Shown one piece after another: positions 1-8,736 of a stretch of DNA of 40,610 nucleotides. Position 1 is the first letter of the stretch. The number at the start of each line of letters is the position of its first letter. The DNA is taken from NCBI GenBank assembly GCA_910588535.1, contig CAJUOO010000026.1, forward strand, positions 1 to 40,610. Direction: 5' to 3'. A model generated the notes under the pieces. The model did not search any database and was not told where the DNA came from. It worked only from the letters and a program-made list of their open reading frames with translations. This stretch comes from an uncultured Lachnospiraceae bacterium. Lineage in GTDB: Bacteria; Bacillota; Clostridia; Lachnospirales; Lachnospiraceae. Position numbers and translations under genes: made by a program.

Positions 1-78
1 GTTTTTCACTAAGCGGGAGCGGGGTGACGGAGAACCACAGGCAGTTCGCCGGACGAATCTTTCCAGAAAATGACACAA
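1..78 (+). repeat. Dispersed palindromic repeat, copy 1 (right half, cut by window edge)
   Basis: Begins with the conserved core GTTTTTCACTAAGCGGGAGC and continues through GGGGTGACGGAG, an arm (about 33-53) and the one-sided tail CTTTCCAGAAAATGACAC. The same core and tail occur in the island at 13.7-14.3 kb and at 34.7 kb. The left half lies outside the window, so pairing of its arms cannot be tested here. The spacer from here to the MBL-fold gene (79-174) is AT-rich and shows nothing else convincing. Confidence 0.85.
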
Positions 79-174
79 CACATTTTATCAACAAGAATAA
101 CTTTTACAATAAGTTATACAAACTTATGCCAATATCATCGGTCATCTTTTCTCTATCAGTAAAAACAGCATATT

Positions 175-894
175 TTAAATTGGCTCCATTATCCTATCCC
201 TGTATTCCTCTGATGCCTCCATCTCCCTAAGCCTTTCTATCACTGTCCTATCACCCCAAAAATGCATGGGATATGCCGCTTTCACCTTCACCTGTCTCAT
301 AAAATAATCAAAGCCCCAATAAAATCTGTCCTTCTGGCGCGGATCAAGAGGGAGGAACGCTACATCTATAACAACTTCGGAGAGTTTTTTCACCTCGTGC
401 TTAAATCGCCTCTCCATATCTCTCTCACATTCCTCCGTCTCCCCCTCCCAACTCCACCAATTAAGATCTCCAGCATGATATATAGTATTTCCCTCTGCTT
501 TTACCAAAAATGCCACCCCTCTGTCCGTCGACGCAAGTGTCATCACAGCAATGCCTTTATCCAGCTCTATATTCTCATCCTTTCCTACAAAACGCATTTT
601 CTCCCACGCGCTTTCTGATATCCCCTTTTTTCTGATATAATTTTGATTCATCTTTGCATCCTTGGAGATAAGATAATAAGTCACTGCATGTATTTTCTCT
701 AACTCAAATATCCTTTTATCAAAATGATCTGGATGCTTATGGCTTACAAATACATAGAGCTTTTTGTCAGGAAGCTTGTCAATTCCCGGAACAGGACCAT
801 CTCCTTTCAGTCCCTCACTATAGTAATCAAATAATAATAAACATGTCCTAAGTTCCACCAAAAAACAACTATGATTAATATACGTTATTTTCAT
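175..894 (-). CDS. Metallo-beta-lactamase-fold hydrolase
   Basis: A 239-residue MBL-fold protein, probably a cytoplasmic metal-dependent hydrolase. The metal motif HxHxDH is visible as SHKHPDHFD near residue 51, and a later HAGDLNWW (about residue 141) supplies further ligands. The overall layout resembles the UlaG-like/YtnP-like branch, but the substrate cannot be told. It is the last gene of the yicC-remA-gmk-rpoZ run, starting 2 nt after the patatin-like gene stops, so it is probably co-transcribed with it. I see no signal peptide. The fold call is firm; the function is open. Confidence 0.8.
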   Translation of the reverse strand: MKITYINHSCFLVELRTCLLLFDYYSEGLKGDGPVPGIDKLPDKKLYVFVSHKHPDHFDKRIFELEKIHAVTYYLISKDAKMNQNYIRKKGISESAWEKMRFVGKDENIELDKGIAVMTLASTDRGVAFLVKAEGNTIYHAGDLNWWSWEGETEECERDMERRFKHEVKKLSEVVIDVAFLPLDPRQKDRFYWGFDYFMRQVKVKAAYPMHFWGDRTVIERLREMEASEEYRDRIMEPI

Positions 895-896
895 CT

Positions 897-1754
897 CTAC
901 TCTTTCCGTTCCAGATATTCCACAAGCTCATTATAGCGCTCCTTTATACTATCATAGCCATGTTGGTAAAACTCTGACAGCTTCTCTTCCTTCGTCTCCA
1001 GCTTTGAAATAGCTGGCATACCGGGGCGAAGTACAAAGATTCTCCCCTTCTCCTCCAGATACTCGATATATTCCATGGTCCGATTATATTTCTCTGCGCG
1101 ATAATAGATCGCCTTCACCAATTCAGGATACTTTCGATAGGCGGCAATGTATATTTTTTTCGTTTTTTTAGATAGACTCTTTCTATAACCCATATTTCTA
1201 GTTAAAATCACTACATTCTTCTTATGCCCTTCTGTGATGGTATGGCGAATTGGTACAGAATCGCTCAGACCTCCATCCAGATATGGTGTGCCATCGATAT
1301 AGACCATCGGTGACACCAAAGGCAGGCTGCTGGAAGCACGACACATCTGCATAAGCCGCTGCCTGTCTGTTCTCTCTGACAAATACTCCGCTTTTCCTGT
1401 CAGACAATTCGTCACTGTCACCTCACATACAGTCGGCGATTGAAAGTAGGTGTCATAGTCAAATGGATATACTTGATTGGGATAGATATCAAATATCATA
1501 TCCATATCAAACAAGCTTTTTCTGCGCAACATATTTTTGTGATTATGAAAATCATACTCTTTATCCTTTGGAATCATACAATCTCTTGTGCGCCCCGGTT
1601 GCCATGATACATAATCCACGGCATTGCATGCGCCCGCTGACACACCCACCACATAGGAGAAAGAAAGCTCCTTCTCCATCAGATAATCTAACACACCGGA
1701 GGTAAATACGCCTCTCACAGCGCCTCCCTCTAATATCAATGCTGCTTCCTTCAT
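897..1754 (-). CDS. Patatin-like phospholipase family protein
   Basis: A 285-residue patatin-like serine hydrolase, expected to cleave acyl esters of lipids with a Ser-Asp dyad. All three family motifs are present: the glycine-rich oxyanion loop EGGAVRGVFTSG near the start, the nucleophile elbow GVSAG, and DGGLSDSVP with the catalytic Asp. I start it at ATG 1754 (MKEAALILEGG), which places the oxyanion loop at residues 8-13 as usual; the longer reading to 1847 adds 31 unlike residues that cross an intergenic hairpin. It lies 58 nt after rpoZ and 2 nt before the MBL-fold gene. Its substrate is unknown. Confidence 0.88.
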   Translation of the reverse strand: MKEAALILEGGAVRGVFTSGVLDYLMEKELSFSYVVGVSAGACNAVDYVSWQPGRTRDCMIPKDKEYDFHNHKNMLRRKSLFDMDMIFDIYPNQVYPFDYDTYFQSPTVCEVTVTNCLTGKAEYLSERTDRQRLMQMCRASSSLPLVSPMVYIDGTPYLDGGLSDSVPIRHTITEGHKKNVVILTRNMGYRKSLSKKTKKIYIAAYRKYPELVKAIYYRAEKYNRTMEYIEYLEEKGRIFVLRPGMPAISKLETKEEKLSEFYQHGYDSIKERYNELVEYLERKE

Positions 1755-1782
1755 ATTCTTCTTCCCTTCTAAATGGACAAGC

Positions 1783-1803
1783 GCCGTGGAATTATCCCAC
1801 GGC
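1783..1803 (-). other. Small intercistronic hairpin between rpoZ and the patatin gene
   Basis: GCCGTGG at 1783-1789 pairs with CCACGGC at 1797-1803 around a 7-nt loop. There is no U-tract behind it on the minus strand, so it is more likely an attenuator or processing structure than a full terminator. Confidence 0.45.
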
Positions 1804-1812
1804 ACCTGTTCC

Positions 1813-2064
1813 TTAGTCCTCCATAATATCTGATTCATCCCCGACAATCTTTACCTTACTTTTATAAAGCTCATCAATGGCAAGTGACAAAGGCTTTGTA
1901 TTACCCTTGTCTGGCACCAATGGATCCTCGCCGGCAATAATCTGCCTCGCTCTTTTTGCCGTGGCAAGCACGATGGAGTAACGGCTCTGCACCACTGGCT
2001 GCTCGCCCTGCTCTACCTCACTATTTACCACTTCCATTAAATCTGTGTAGGATGGATGTAACAT
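1813..2064 (-). CDS. rpoZ: DNA-directed RNA polymerase omega subunit
   Basis: An 83-residue omega subunit, which helps assemble and stabilise RNA polymerase by binding the beta-prime subunit. The conserved helix region reads SRYSIVLATAKRARQI (about residues 27-42), followed by the KPLSLAIDEL segment typical of Firmicute RpoZ. It starts 2 nt after gmk stops, matching the common gmk-rpoZ pair. The C-terminal tail is acidic. Length and context fit the family well. Confidence 0.95.
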   Translation of the reverse strand: MLHPSYTDLMEVVNSEVEQGEQPVVQSRYSIVLATAKRARQIIAGEDPLVPDKGNTKPLSLAIDELYKSKVKIVGDESDIMED

Positions 2065-2066
2065 AA

Positions 2067-2699
2067 CTATTCTCCTTTCGACAGGGATCTAAGCCCTTCT
2101 TTCATTTTATTGATAAAATCAATATTCCGGGACGCTCTCATATGCTCATTTCGAATAATGTGATGCATCATATTCACGCACTCCTCTATCTGATCATTGA
2201 TAATTAGATAGTCATAGGCACCTATTCCTTCTGCCTCCTCGGCAGCACGCGACAGTCTCGCCTCAATTACGGGCATGGTCTCCGTCCCTCTTCCCACTAA
2301 CCGCTTCTTCAAGATCTCCGCAGAAGGAGGAGTGACAAATAAAAGCAATGTCTCAGGAAATTTCTTCTTTACCTGAAGTGCACCCTGAATCTCAATCTCA
2401 AGAATCACATCCTTGCCATCCATAAGCTGTGCTTCCACGTACTCCCTCGGTGTTCCATAATAATGATTGACATACTGTGCGTACTCGATAAATGCATCCG
2501 TCTCTATCATCTCTTTAAACTCCTCCGTGGATTTAAAGAAATATTCTCTTCCCTCTTTTTCTCCCGGCCTTGGATCTCTTGTCGTCGCGGACACGGACAG
2601 CGCATAGTTGTCATACCTGCTTGTCAGCTCTCTCATCAGTGTTCCCTTTCCTGAGCCGGCAAAACCAGAAACCACTGTTAAAATTCCTCTTTCCTTCAT
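2067..2699 (-). CDS. gmk: Guanylate kinase
   Basis: A 210-residue guanylate kinase converting GMP and ATP to GDP and ADP, needed for GTP and (p)ppGpp pools. The P-loop GFAGSGKGT lies at about residues 12-20, followed by the GMP-binding SATTRDPRPGE and the YFF/YVNHYYGTP segments of the family. The start codon overlaps the end of remA by 4 nt (ATGA), showing translational coupling. Length is normal and no key motif is missing. Confidence 0.97.
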   Translation of the reverse strand: MKERGILTVVSGFAGSGKGTLMRELTSRYDNYALSVSATTRDPRPGEKEGREYFFKSTEEFKEMIETDAFIEYAQYVNHYYGTPREYVEAQLMDGKDVILEIEIQGALQVKKKFPETLLLFVTPPSAEILKKRLVGRGTETMPVIEARLSRAAEEAEGIGAYDYLIINDQIEECVNMMHHIIRNEHMRASRNIDFINKMKEGLRSLSKGE

Positions 2700-2944
2700 G
2701 CCTCTTCCCCCATTCTGTCACCCGGAAACCTATCCGCGATCGTGTCCGGCAAAAGCGCGGACAATATAATATATCCCTCTGCCACAATAACAGACTTTGT
2801 CTTTCTTCCCTGCGTCGCGTCAATCGCTGTGCCCTTGTCCTTCGCCCCCTGTATCAAGCGCCTTGCCGGTGCAGAATCTGAACTTATCACTGTCACTATC
2901 TTATCCGAGTTGACTACATTTCCATATCCAATGTTGATTAGCAT
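2696..2944 (-). CDS. remA: RemA-type regulator (DUF370)
   Basis: An 82-residue DUF370 protein. In Bacillus subtilis RemA is a DNA-binding activator of matrix and osmoprotection genes. The N-terminus MLINIGYGNVVNSDKIV and the central SAPARRLIQGAKDKG are characteristic. Its place between yicC and gmk is conserved in many Firmicutes. The target genes in this organism are unknown. It overlaps gmk by 4 nt and follows yicC by 39 nt. Confidence 0.92.
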   Translation of the reverse strand: MLINIGYGNVVNSDKIVTVISSDSAPARRLIQGAKDKGTAIDATQGRKTKSVIVAEGYIILSALLPDTIADRFPGDRMGEEA

Positions 2945-2983
2945 ACCATATCTGTTCCTTCTTCACAAGCCCGTTTCTACATT

Positions 2984-3862
2984 CTATTCAATATTTTGTA
3001 TCTGTTCTCTTATCTTTTCTATCTCTGTCTTCAGCTCTATCGCATGGTTGGTGATATCAAGATCATTTGACTTGGAGAGAATGGTATTCGCTTCACGGTT
3101 CATCTCCTGAGCGAGAAAATCCAGCTTTCTCCCTACGCCATCCCCCTCCAGCAACGCTGTCTTAACATTAACAATATGACTTTTCAAGCGCACCAACTCC
3201 TCATCTACACAGATCTTATCTGCATAGATTGTCACCTCCGCGGCAATGCGCCCATCCTCTATCTGTGTTCCATCCAAGAGCTCCTTAACCTTCTCCTCCA
3301 ACCTCTCACGGTATTCCTTAATAAGACTAGGAAAACGCTCCTCAATATAATCCACATGAAGCAACATCCCGTCAAGCTTTCCACAAAGATCCGCCTTGAG
3401 ATTCTCCCCTTCCAGAATCCGGCTCTCCACCAACCTCTCAAGCGCACCCTCCACAGTCTGTTTTAAAAGATTCCAGACAGACTTTTCATCCATGGACTGC
3501 TCTTCCATAACAAGGACCTCCGGGCAACCTGCCAGCGCTGTCACCTTCACATCGTTCTCAATGCCAAACTGCTCAGCCATCTTATTAAAATAATGCATAT
3601 ACTCTTTTGCCAGCTCCTGATTATACTTCAGGCTCACGGTATGTTCTGATAAATCCTCATAAGAGATAAAAATATCCACCTTGCCTCTCTGCACAAAATT
3701 TTTAAGACATGTACGGATTCCTGCTTCAAAAAAATTCAACTTCTTCGGCATCTTAACTGCGGCATCCAGATACCTGTGATTCACCGCCTTTATCTCCACT
3801 GTTATCTTCCTCTGTCCGTCAGACTGCTCACATCTTCCAAAGCCAGTCATGCTCTTTAACAT
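2984..3862 (-). CDS. yicC: YicC/YloC family endoribonuclease
   Basis: A 292-residue YicC-family protein; characterised members are endoribonucleases. The N-terminal signature MLKSMTGFGR and the C-terminal ANTILSKSNDLDITNHAIEL (DUF1732 region) are both present. I start at ATG 3862 because it gives the family N-terminus and has a GAGG 6 nt upstream; the longer reading adds 7 residues with a weak site. It is the first gene of the yicC-remA-gmk-rpoZ run, with a strong promoter directly upstream. Confidence 0.94.
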   Translation of the reverse strand: MLKSMTGFGRCEQSDGQRKITVEIKAVNHRYLDAAVKMPKKLNFFEAGIRTCLKNFVQRGKVDIFISYEDLSEHTVSLKYNQELAKEYMHYFNKMAEQFGIENDVKVTALAGCPEVLVMEEQSMDEKSVWNLLKQTVEGALERLVESRILEGENLKADLCGKLDGMLLHVDYIEERFPSLIKEYRERLEEKVKELLDGTQIEDGRIAAEVTIYADKICVDEELVRLKSHIVNVKTALLEGDGVGRKLDFLAQEMNREANTILSKSNDLDITNHAIELKTEIEKIREQIQNIE

Positions 3863-3932
3863 AGTAATCCTCATTTCTGGCACACCTGCACCTTTTTACC
3901 CCTAAATCCTACAGTTGCTCTTTTCCTTCCCC

Positions 3933-3961
3933 ATTATAGACGATCTGAAAATACAAGTCAA
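3933..3961 (-). promoter_or_regulatory. SigA-type promoter for yicC-remA-gmk-rpoZ
   Basis: On the minus strand TTGACT (3956-3961) is followed after exactly 17 nt by TATAAT (3933-3938), close to the consensus. The -35 box overlaps the stop region of cobA, so yicC can be transcribed independently of the cobalamin operon. The start of transcription should be near 3926. Confidence 0.8.
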
Positions 3962-4473
3962 TATTCAATCCCCTGTCTTGCAGAAACTCCTCTGTCAAAA
4001 GGATGACGCTCCTTTTTCATCTCTGTAATATAATCCGCTCCTTGTATAAATACAGCGTCTGGCCTTCTTCCTGTCAGCACCAACTCAAACTGATTGTTTT
4101 CTGCCATGCCATATAGCTGTCTCACCATACTCTTGTCAAGAAGATTATATTCATAAGCAGAAAACACCTCATCAAGAACCAACAGATCACAGCCCTTGTC
4201 AAGCAATGCAAACACCTTTTCTATATTCTCATTATGCATCCTTGTCATCTGCGCCTTCTGTGCCTCAGTCATATTACGATAAAATCCACAATCAATAGAA
4301 TTGCGCAGTACCGCTATCCCTGAAAGTGCAGAAAACTGTGTGATCTCCCCACTTGCTCTCGCCTTCATAAACTGCAAGAAAAGCACCGAAAGACCATTTC
4401 CCAATGCTCTGAGTGCAAGCCCCGCCGCCGCGGTAGTCTTTCCCTTGCCCTCCCCATAATATACATGTATCAT
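3958..4473 (-). CDS. cobA: Cob(I)yrinic acid a,c-diamide adenosyltransferase (CobA/CobO/BtuR type)
   Basis: A 171-residue corrinoid adenosyltransferase that moves the adenosyl group of ATP to the cobalt. The P-loop GEGKGKTT is at residues 8-15, and the Walker B-like LLVLDEVFSAYEYNL region and the C-terminal TGRRPD motif fit the CobA/CobO/BtuR family. Its start overlaps the cbiP stop by 4 nt. It is the last gene of the cobalamin operon. Length matches the short form of the family. Confidence 0.95.
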   Translation of the reverse strand: MIHVYYGEGKGKTTAAAGLALRALGNGLSVLFLQFMKARASGEITQFSALSGIAVLRNSIDCGFYRNMTEAQKAQMTRMHNENIEKVFALLDKGCDLLVLDEVFSAYEYNLLDKSMVRQLYGMAENNQFELVLTGRRPDAVFIQGADYITEMKKERHPFDRGVSARQGIEY

Positions 4474-5972
4474 CCACGATCCTCCAACCCCATATAGGAA
4501 TATATTGCTTTCACATCTACATTCTCTCGGACAAGCGTGGCAAGCTTATCGTACTGCTCCTCTTTGTATTGTGCCATGTCAGGAGCCCTGAGCTCACATT
4601 CCTCACAGCCCTTATCTTTTAATATAATTCTTATCAGCTTCTGTGTAAATTCTTGACTATCAAATATTCCATGTAGATAGGTCCCCATACATTTGCCTCT
4701 CACACTGCCTTCCTGTATCTCCTTTTCCCCCTGAATATCAAGCAAGCTCTGCTCTTCTACCCTGCTCCTACCCATATGGATTTCATAGCCAGATACCTCT
4801 ATGCCAGAAAGCTGTGCAAAAAATCCTTCCAGCCTTCTCACGCGCCCTTTGACCTGAACTGTCCTCTTCTGTTCTGAAAAATCTGTCTCAACCGACAGAA
4901 GCTCCATTCCTCTAATGGTCTTTGCGCTCTCCGCCCCAACGATATCCCGGATCTGCCTTCCCATCATCTGATAACCGCCACAGATACCTATCACCACGGC
5001 ACCTGCTGCCGCCCTTTTCTTAATTGCCGCCTCAAGCCCGCTGCTGCGAAGCCACAGCAAATCCTCTATCGTGCTTTTGCTACCGGGAATTATGATTAGA
5101 TCCGCTCCCTCTATCTCCCTTGGGCTTAAGGCATATTGTACATCCAGCCCCTCCATCGCTTCCAATATATGGAAATCCGTAAAGTTAGAAATCCGCGGCA
5201 GACGTACAATGCGCAACCTCAACAGTCCTTCTCCCCCGCTGCGAACAGACAACCGCCCAGCCAGACTGTCCTCGTCATCCACATCAACATTCGCATATGG
5301 GATCACGCCCACCACCGGTTTTTTCACAAGCTGCTCTATCATCTCAATCCCCGGATCAAGAATTGTCTTGTCGCCGCGAAACTTATTGATAATAAGTCCT
5401 TTTATGCGCGCTCTCTCCTCGTCTTCCAAAAGCACCAACGTCCCCGCAAGCTGCGCAAAAACACCGCCTCTGTCTATATCACCCACAAGGAGAACTGGAG
5501 CATCGAGAAGCTTAGCCAAGCCCATATTGACAATATCATTCTTTTTTAAATTGATCTCCGCTGGGCTGCCTGCACCCTCCACCACCACAATATCATACTC
5601 CTTATCAAGTTCCTGATATGCGTGCATAATATCAGGGATCAACCGTTTTTTGTAGGCAAAATACTCCCTCGCAGGCATATTTCCCACAGAAACACCATTT
5701 ACTATCACTTGTGATCCTACATCTGTCGTTGGCTTTAACAGAACAGGATTCATGTACACTGATGGCTCGATACCACACGCCTCCGCCTGCATCGCCTGTG
5801 CCCTGCCTATCTCCAAGCCATCCTTTGTAATGTAGGAATTAAGTGCCATATTTTGCGATTTAAAGGGAGCTGCCTTGTAGCCATCCTGCACAAACATCCT
5901 TAGCAGCCCCGCTGTAATTAGACTTTTTCCCACATTTGACATTGTTCCCTGTACCATAATTACCCTTGCCAT
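4470..5972 (-). CDS. cbiP: Cobyric acid synthase (CobQ/CbiP)
   Basis: A 500-residue glutamine-dependent amidase that converts adenosylcobyrinic acid a,c-diamide to cobyric acid. The N-terminal dethiobiotin-synthetase-like domain starts with VQGTMSNVGKS (residues 8-18). The C-terminal class I amidotransferase domain has the nucleophile elbow GICGGYQMMG and the late YLHGIFD histidine motif. It follows the CobD-like gene by 12 nt and overlaps cobA. Both catalytic domains look complete. Confidence 0.96.
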   Translation of the reverse strand: MARVIMVQGTMSNVGKSLITAGLLRMFVQDGYKAAPFKSQNMALNSYITKDGLEIGRAQAMQAEACGIEPSVYMNPVLLKPTTDVGSQVIVNGVSVGNMPAREYFAYKKRLIPDIMHAYQELDKEYDIVVVEGAGSPAEINLKKNDIVNMGLAKLLDAPVLLVGDIDRGGVFAQLAGTLVLLEDEERARIKGLIINKFRGDKTILDPGIEMIEQLVKKPVVGVIPYANVDVDDEDSLAGRLSVRSGGEGLLRLRIVRLPRISNFTDFHILEAMEGLDVQYALSPREIEGADLIIIPGSKSTIEDLLWLRSSGLEAAIKKRAAAGAVVIGICGGYQMMGRQIRDIVGAESAKTIRGMELLSVETDFSEQKRTVQVKGRVRRLEGFFAQLSGIEVSGYEIHMGRSRVEEQSLLDIQGEKEIQEGSVRGKCMGTYLHGIFDSQEFTQKLIRIILKDKGCEECELRAPDMAQYKEEQYDKLATLVRENVDVKAIYSYMGLEDRG

Positions 5973-5984
5973 CCACTGCCTCCC

Positions 5985-7010
5985 TCACTCCCGCATCACG
6001 CGGATAAGTTGTTCATTTTCTTTATGTAGCCCTACGCAAATGCGGTAATACTGATCTCCAAGCCCTCTATAATTCCCGCACTGGCGGATTAGCACTCCTC
6101 TTTCAAGTAATCTTTGATACAGCTCCTCCTCTGCCCGAAACATTAGATAATTTGCCATGGAAGGATAGACCTGATATCCAAGCTTCGAAAGTTCTCTTTC
6201 GAGATATTCCCGCTCTGTCTTAATCAGCCTGACAGCACGGTCCAGATATTCTACCTCCCTCAGTGCAGCAATCCCCGCCACCTGTGCTACCCCTGATACA
6301 GACCAAGGCGCACCTGCCATCTTCATCTTTTCCAATAGTTCCGTATCTGAAGAGATCCCATATCCCAGCCGAAGCCCTGCCATGGCATAGGTCTTAGTAA
6401 ATGCCTTTACAATCAGCAATCCCGGATGTCTCTCAATACAAGGCATTACAGAATACTTCTCTTCACACCCGGAAAGTTCCATAAAGCACTCATCGACAAG
6501 TATCCGTTTCCCTTTTATTGTCGCAGCGGTGAGAATTTTTTCTATCAGTGTTCTCTCTGCCAGATTTCCCACCGGATTATTCGGATTACACAACACCACC
6601 ACATCAATATTATCAAGTTTAACTTCCTCCTCAAAGGAAAACCCCGTCTCCTCCTGCAAGGTGGCATAGCAGATCTTAGCGCCCGCAAGAACAAATGCCT
6701 TCTCATACTCCGAGAAGGTGGGCGCAGGTATCAGCACCCTTGAAGCCTTCACGGCAAGTGCATAGCGATAGATAATATCTGCCGCTCCATTCCCGCAGAG
6801 CACCCAATCAGAAGATACTCCCTTGGCACTGGCGATCGCCTTCCTCAGCTTTTCACACTGATCATCGGGATAGCGGCAATATGTTTCCAAATGCTCTGAA
6901 ACAGCCCTCTTCACTCCCTCTGGCAGCAAAAGTGGGTTTATATTCGCCGAAAAATCCAACCAGATATTTTTTCCATAAACCTCCCCGCCATGAGTATAGG
7001 TTTGTTTCAT
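5985..7010 (-). CDS. cobD: L-threonine-O-3-phosphate decarboxylase-like PLP enzyme (CobD type)
   Basis: A 341-residue fold type I PLP enzyme. Visible motifs are CNPNNPVGN, the DECF aspartate and the PLP-lysine segment KAFTKTYAMAGLRLGYG, with a C-terminal RICVGLH arginine region. By sequence alone it could be a histidinol-phosphate aminotransferase, but its position between cbiP and cbiB points to CobD, which makes aminopropanol phosphate for the corrin side chain. Ribosome binding site GGAGG lies 10 nt upstream. A 68-nt gap separates it from cbiB. Confidence 0.88.
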   Translation of the reverse strand: MKQTYTHGGEVYGKNIWLDFSANINPLLLPEGVKRAVSEHLETYCRYPDDQCEKLRKAIASAKGVSSDWVLCGNGAADIIYRYALAVKASRVLIPAPTFSEYEKAFVLAGAKICYATLQEETGFSFEEEVKLDNIDVVVLCNPNNPVGNLAERTLIEKILTAATIKGKRILVDECFMELSGCEEKYSVMPCIERHPGLLIVKAFTKTYAMAGLRLGYGISSDTELLEKMKMAGAPWSVSGVAQVAGIAALREVEYLDRAVRLIKTEREYLERELSKLGYQVYPSMANYLMFRAEEELYQRLLERGVLIRQCGNYRGLGDQYYRICVGLHKENEQLIRVMRE

Positions 7011-7078
7011 ATAGTTCTTTCCTCCATATTAATCAACATCCCTGCATCTTCCAGAACAACTATCTTTTCTGCTATTTT

Positions 7079-8107
7079 CTACCATAGAAAGAACACTGCT
7101 ATTTTCACCGCCAGAAATAATATAGTACCCAGAACAGTCGTGCCCATCATCAATCGGTTGGCGCGGCAAATATCCTCCCTCTCCACCTCCCTCTTGGCAT
7201 CTCCTATCGTGGGCTTTTTGTGTAATTTTCCAAAATACCATGCATCCCCTGCAAGCTGTATTCCCAGTGCCCCTGCACATACTGCTTCCGTCTGTGCCGA
7301 ATTTGGACTTTTATGATTTCTGGAATCTCTTCTCCAGATTCGGTATGCATCCTGACAGGAACACCCAAAAAACGGGCTTATCACTATCATAAACAGAGCA
7401 GATATTCTTGCTGGAATGTAGTTGCATATATCGTCCAATCTCGCTGCCGCCCTGCCAAAATACAGATATGTATTATTCTGATACCCAATCATAGAATCCA
7501 TCGTGTTGACTGCCTTATAAAAAAATCCTGCAGGTGCACCCAAAACTGCCATAAAAAGCAGAGGAGCTATCACCCCATCTGAGGTATTTTCTGCCACAGT
7601 CTCAATCGCTGCCTTTATCACACCTGTCTCATCCAGCTTGTCTGTGTCTCTTCCCACTATCATGGAAACTGCCCTGCGCCCCTCAGAAAGCCCTTTTGTC
7701 CGAAGTGCCTTTTCCACCTTCATGCTCTCTGTGCGAAGACTTTTCGCCGCCAAAAGCTGATAAGAAAAGATGGATTCCAAGGCTATTCCGGCAAAAATAT
7801 GAACCTGATAGAAAAGAAAAAGCAATATGGAAGGAATTGCCACGGAAATGGACAGCACAAGAATTACAAGAACCATCCCACCGCAAAGCTCTGCTCCTGC
7901 TGTTTTTGGAAGCTGCCTTCTTATCTGCCGTTCCAAGTATGCGATCAAACTTCCTATCAAGCGTATAGGATGCCATGCATAATTTGGATCCCCCAATATA
8001 AAATCGAGGATCACACCTACAACCAATGCTATAGTACTGCAAACAGGCATTGTAAGCCATCCAGCAGATCGTATTATATCTATTATCTCTGTCATAGTTT
8101 GTCCCAT
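7079..8107 (-). CDS. cbiB: Adenosylcobinamide-phosphate synthase (CbiB)
   Basis: A 342-residue membrane protein that attaches aminopropanol (or its phosphate) to adenosylcobyric acid. The early signature DFILGDPNYAWHPIRLIG and the mid-protein DTDKLDETGVIKAAIETVAENTSDG stretch (read in pieces) are typical. Several hydrophobic helices and a C-terminal transmembrane segment fit an inner-membrane location. The N-terminus is about 20 residues longer than usual; a second ATG four codons in cannot be excluded. Next to the CobD-like gene, which supplies its substrate. Confidence 0.93.
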   Translation of the reverse strand: MGQTMTEIIDIIRSAGWLTMPVCSTIALVVGVILDFILGDPNYAWHPIRLIGSLIAYLERQIRRQLPKTAGAELCGGMVLVILVLSISVAIPSILLFLFYQVHIFAGIALESIFSYQLLAAKSLRTESMKVEKALRTKGLSEGRRAVSMIVGRDTDKLDETGVIKAAIETVAENTSDGVIAPLLFMAVLGAPAGFFYKAVNTMDSMIGYQNNTYLYFGRAAARLDDICNYIPARISALFMIVISPFFGCSCQDAYRIWRRDSRNHKSPNSAQTEAVCAGALGIQLAGDAWYFGKLHKKPTIGDAKREVEREDICRANRLMMGTTVLGTILFLAVKIAVFFLW

Positions 8108-8124
8108 TTATCTTCAATCCTGTG

Positions 8125-8736
8125 CTATTCTCTTATCTCAAGTGATTTGCTCTCAGACAGCATCTCTCGCACCTTTATCCGCCCTTCTTTAAAGTACCCC
8201 AGATAAGCCTCTCCATTTTTTATCTGCCAGTTATAATAGGTTTTATGTGGATCGGAAAGAGCCTCAAGAACTGCCATAATCGTTCCCCCATGTACCACAA
8301 ATACAGCAATTTCAAGACCTCTTCTCTCTGCCTCCTCCATGCAGAACAGAAAACCATCCACACTTCGCTTCTTAAAAATAGCGATTTTCTCCCCTCCCGG
8401 AATATCCATGCTGCCTTCACTGTCAATCCATGCCTGATACTCTTTGTTACCATTGAGCTCTTGATAATTCTTATACTCAAATATGCCAAAATTACATTCT
8501 ATCAAGCGCTCTTCCTGATAGATAGAAGCTTTCGGGAATATAAGTTTCGCTGTTTCCACACAGCGCTTCATCGAACTTGTAAATACAAGTTCTGTAATAA
8601 ATGAATGATACACATTCTTCTTTCTTTCAAGAAGCTCTTTTTTTCCTATCTCCGACAAGCTCTCATCTGTCCTGCCAATATAGCGGTGTTCCTCATTGCC
8701 CTTTGTCTTTCCATGACGGATTAACAGCACCCTCAC
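8125..8736 (-). CDS. cobC: Histidine phosphatase family protein, probable alpha-ribazole phosphatase
   Basis: A 203-residue phosphoglycerate-mutase-like phosphatase. The phosphohistidine motif LIRHGKTKGN is at residues 5-14 and the second histidine lies in VVHGGTIMAVL. In this operon the likely job is to remove the 5-prime phosphate of alpha-ribazole phosphate or of the cobalamin phosphate (CobC). Histidine phosphatases are broad, so the substrate rests on context. It uses a GTG start that overlaps the stop of the short CobU paralog (GTGA). Confidence 0.8.
   Translation of the reverse strand: MRVLLIRHGKTKGNEEHRYIGRTDESLSEIGKKELLERKKNVYHSFITELVFTSSMKRCVETAKLIFPKASIYQEERLIECNFGIFEYKNYQELNGNKEYQAWIDSEGSMDIPGGEKIAIFKKRSVDGFLFCMEEAERRGLEIAVFVVHGGTIMAVLEALSDPHKTYYNWQIKNGEAYLGYFKEGRIKVREMLSESKSLEIRE

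Noticed and set aside
5071..5616. 181-codon frame on the plus strand
   Set aside because: Antisense shadow of cbiP, rich in Ser/Pro/Arg, without family features or a ribosome binding site.
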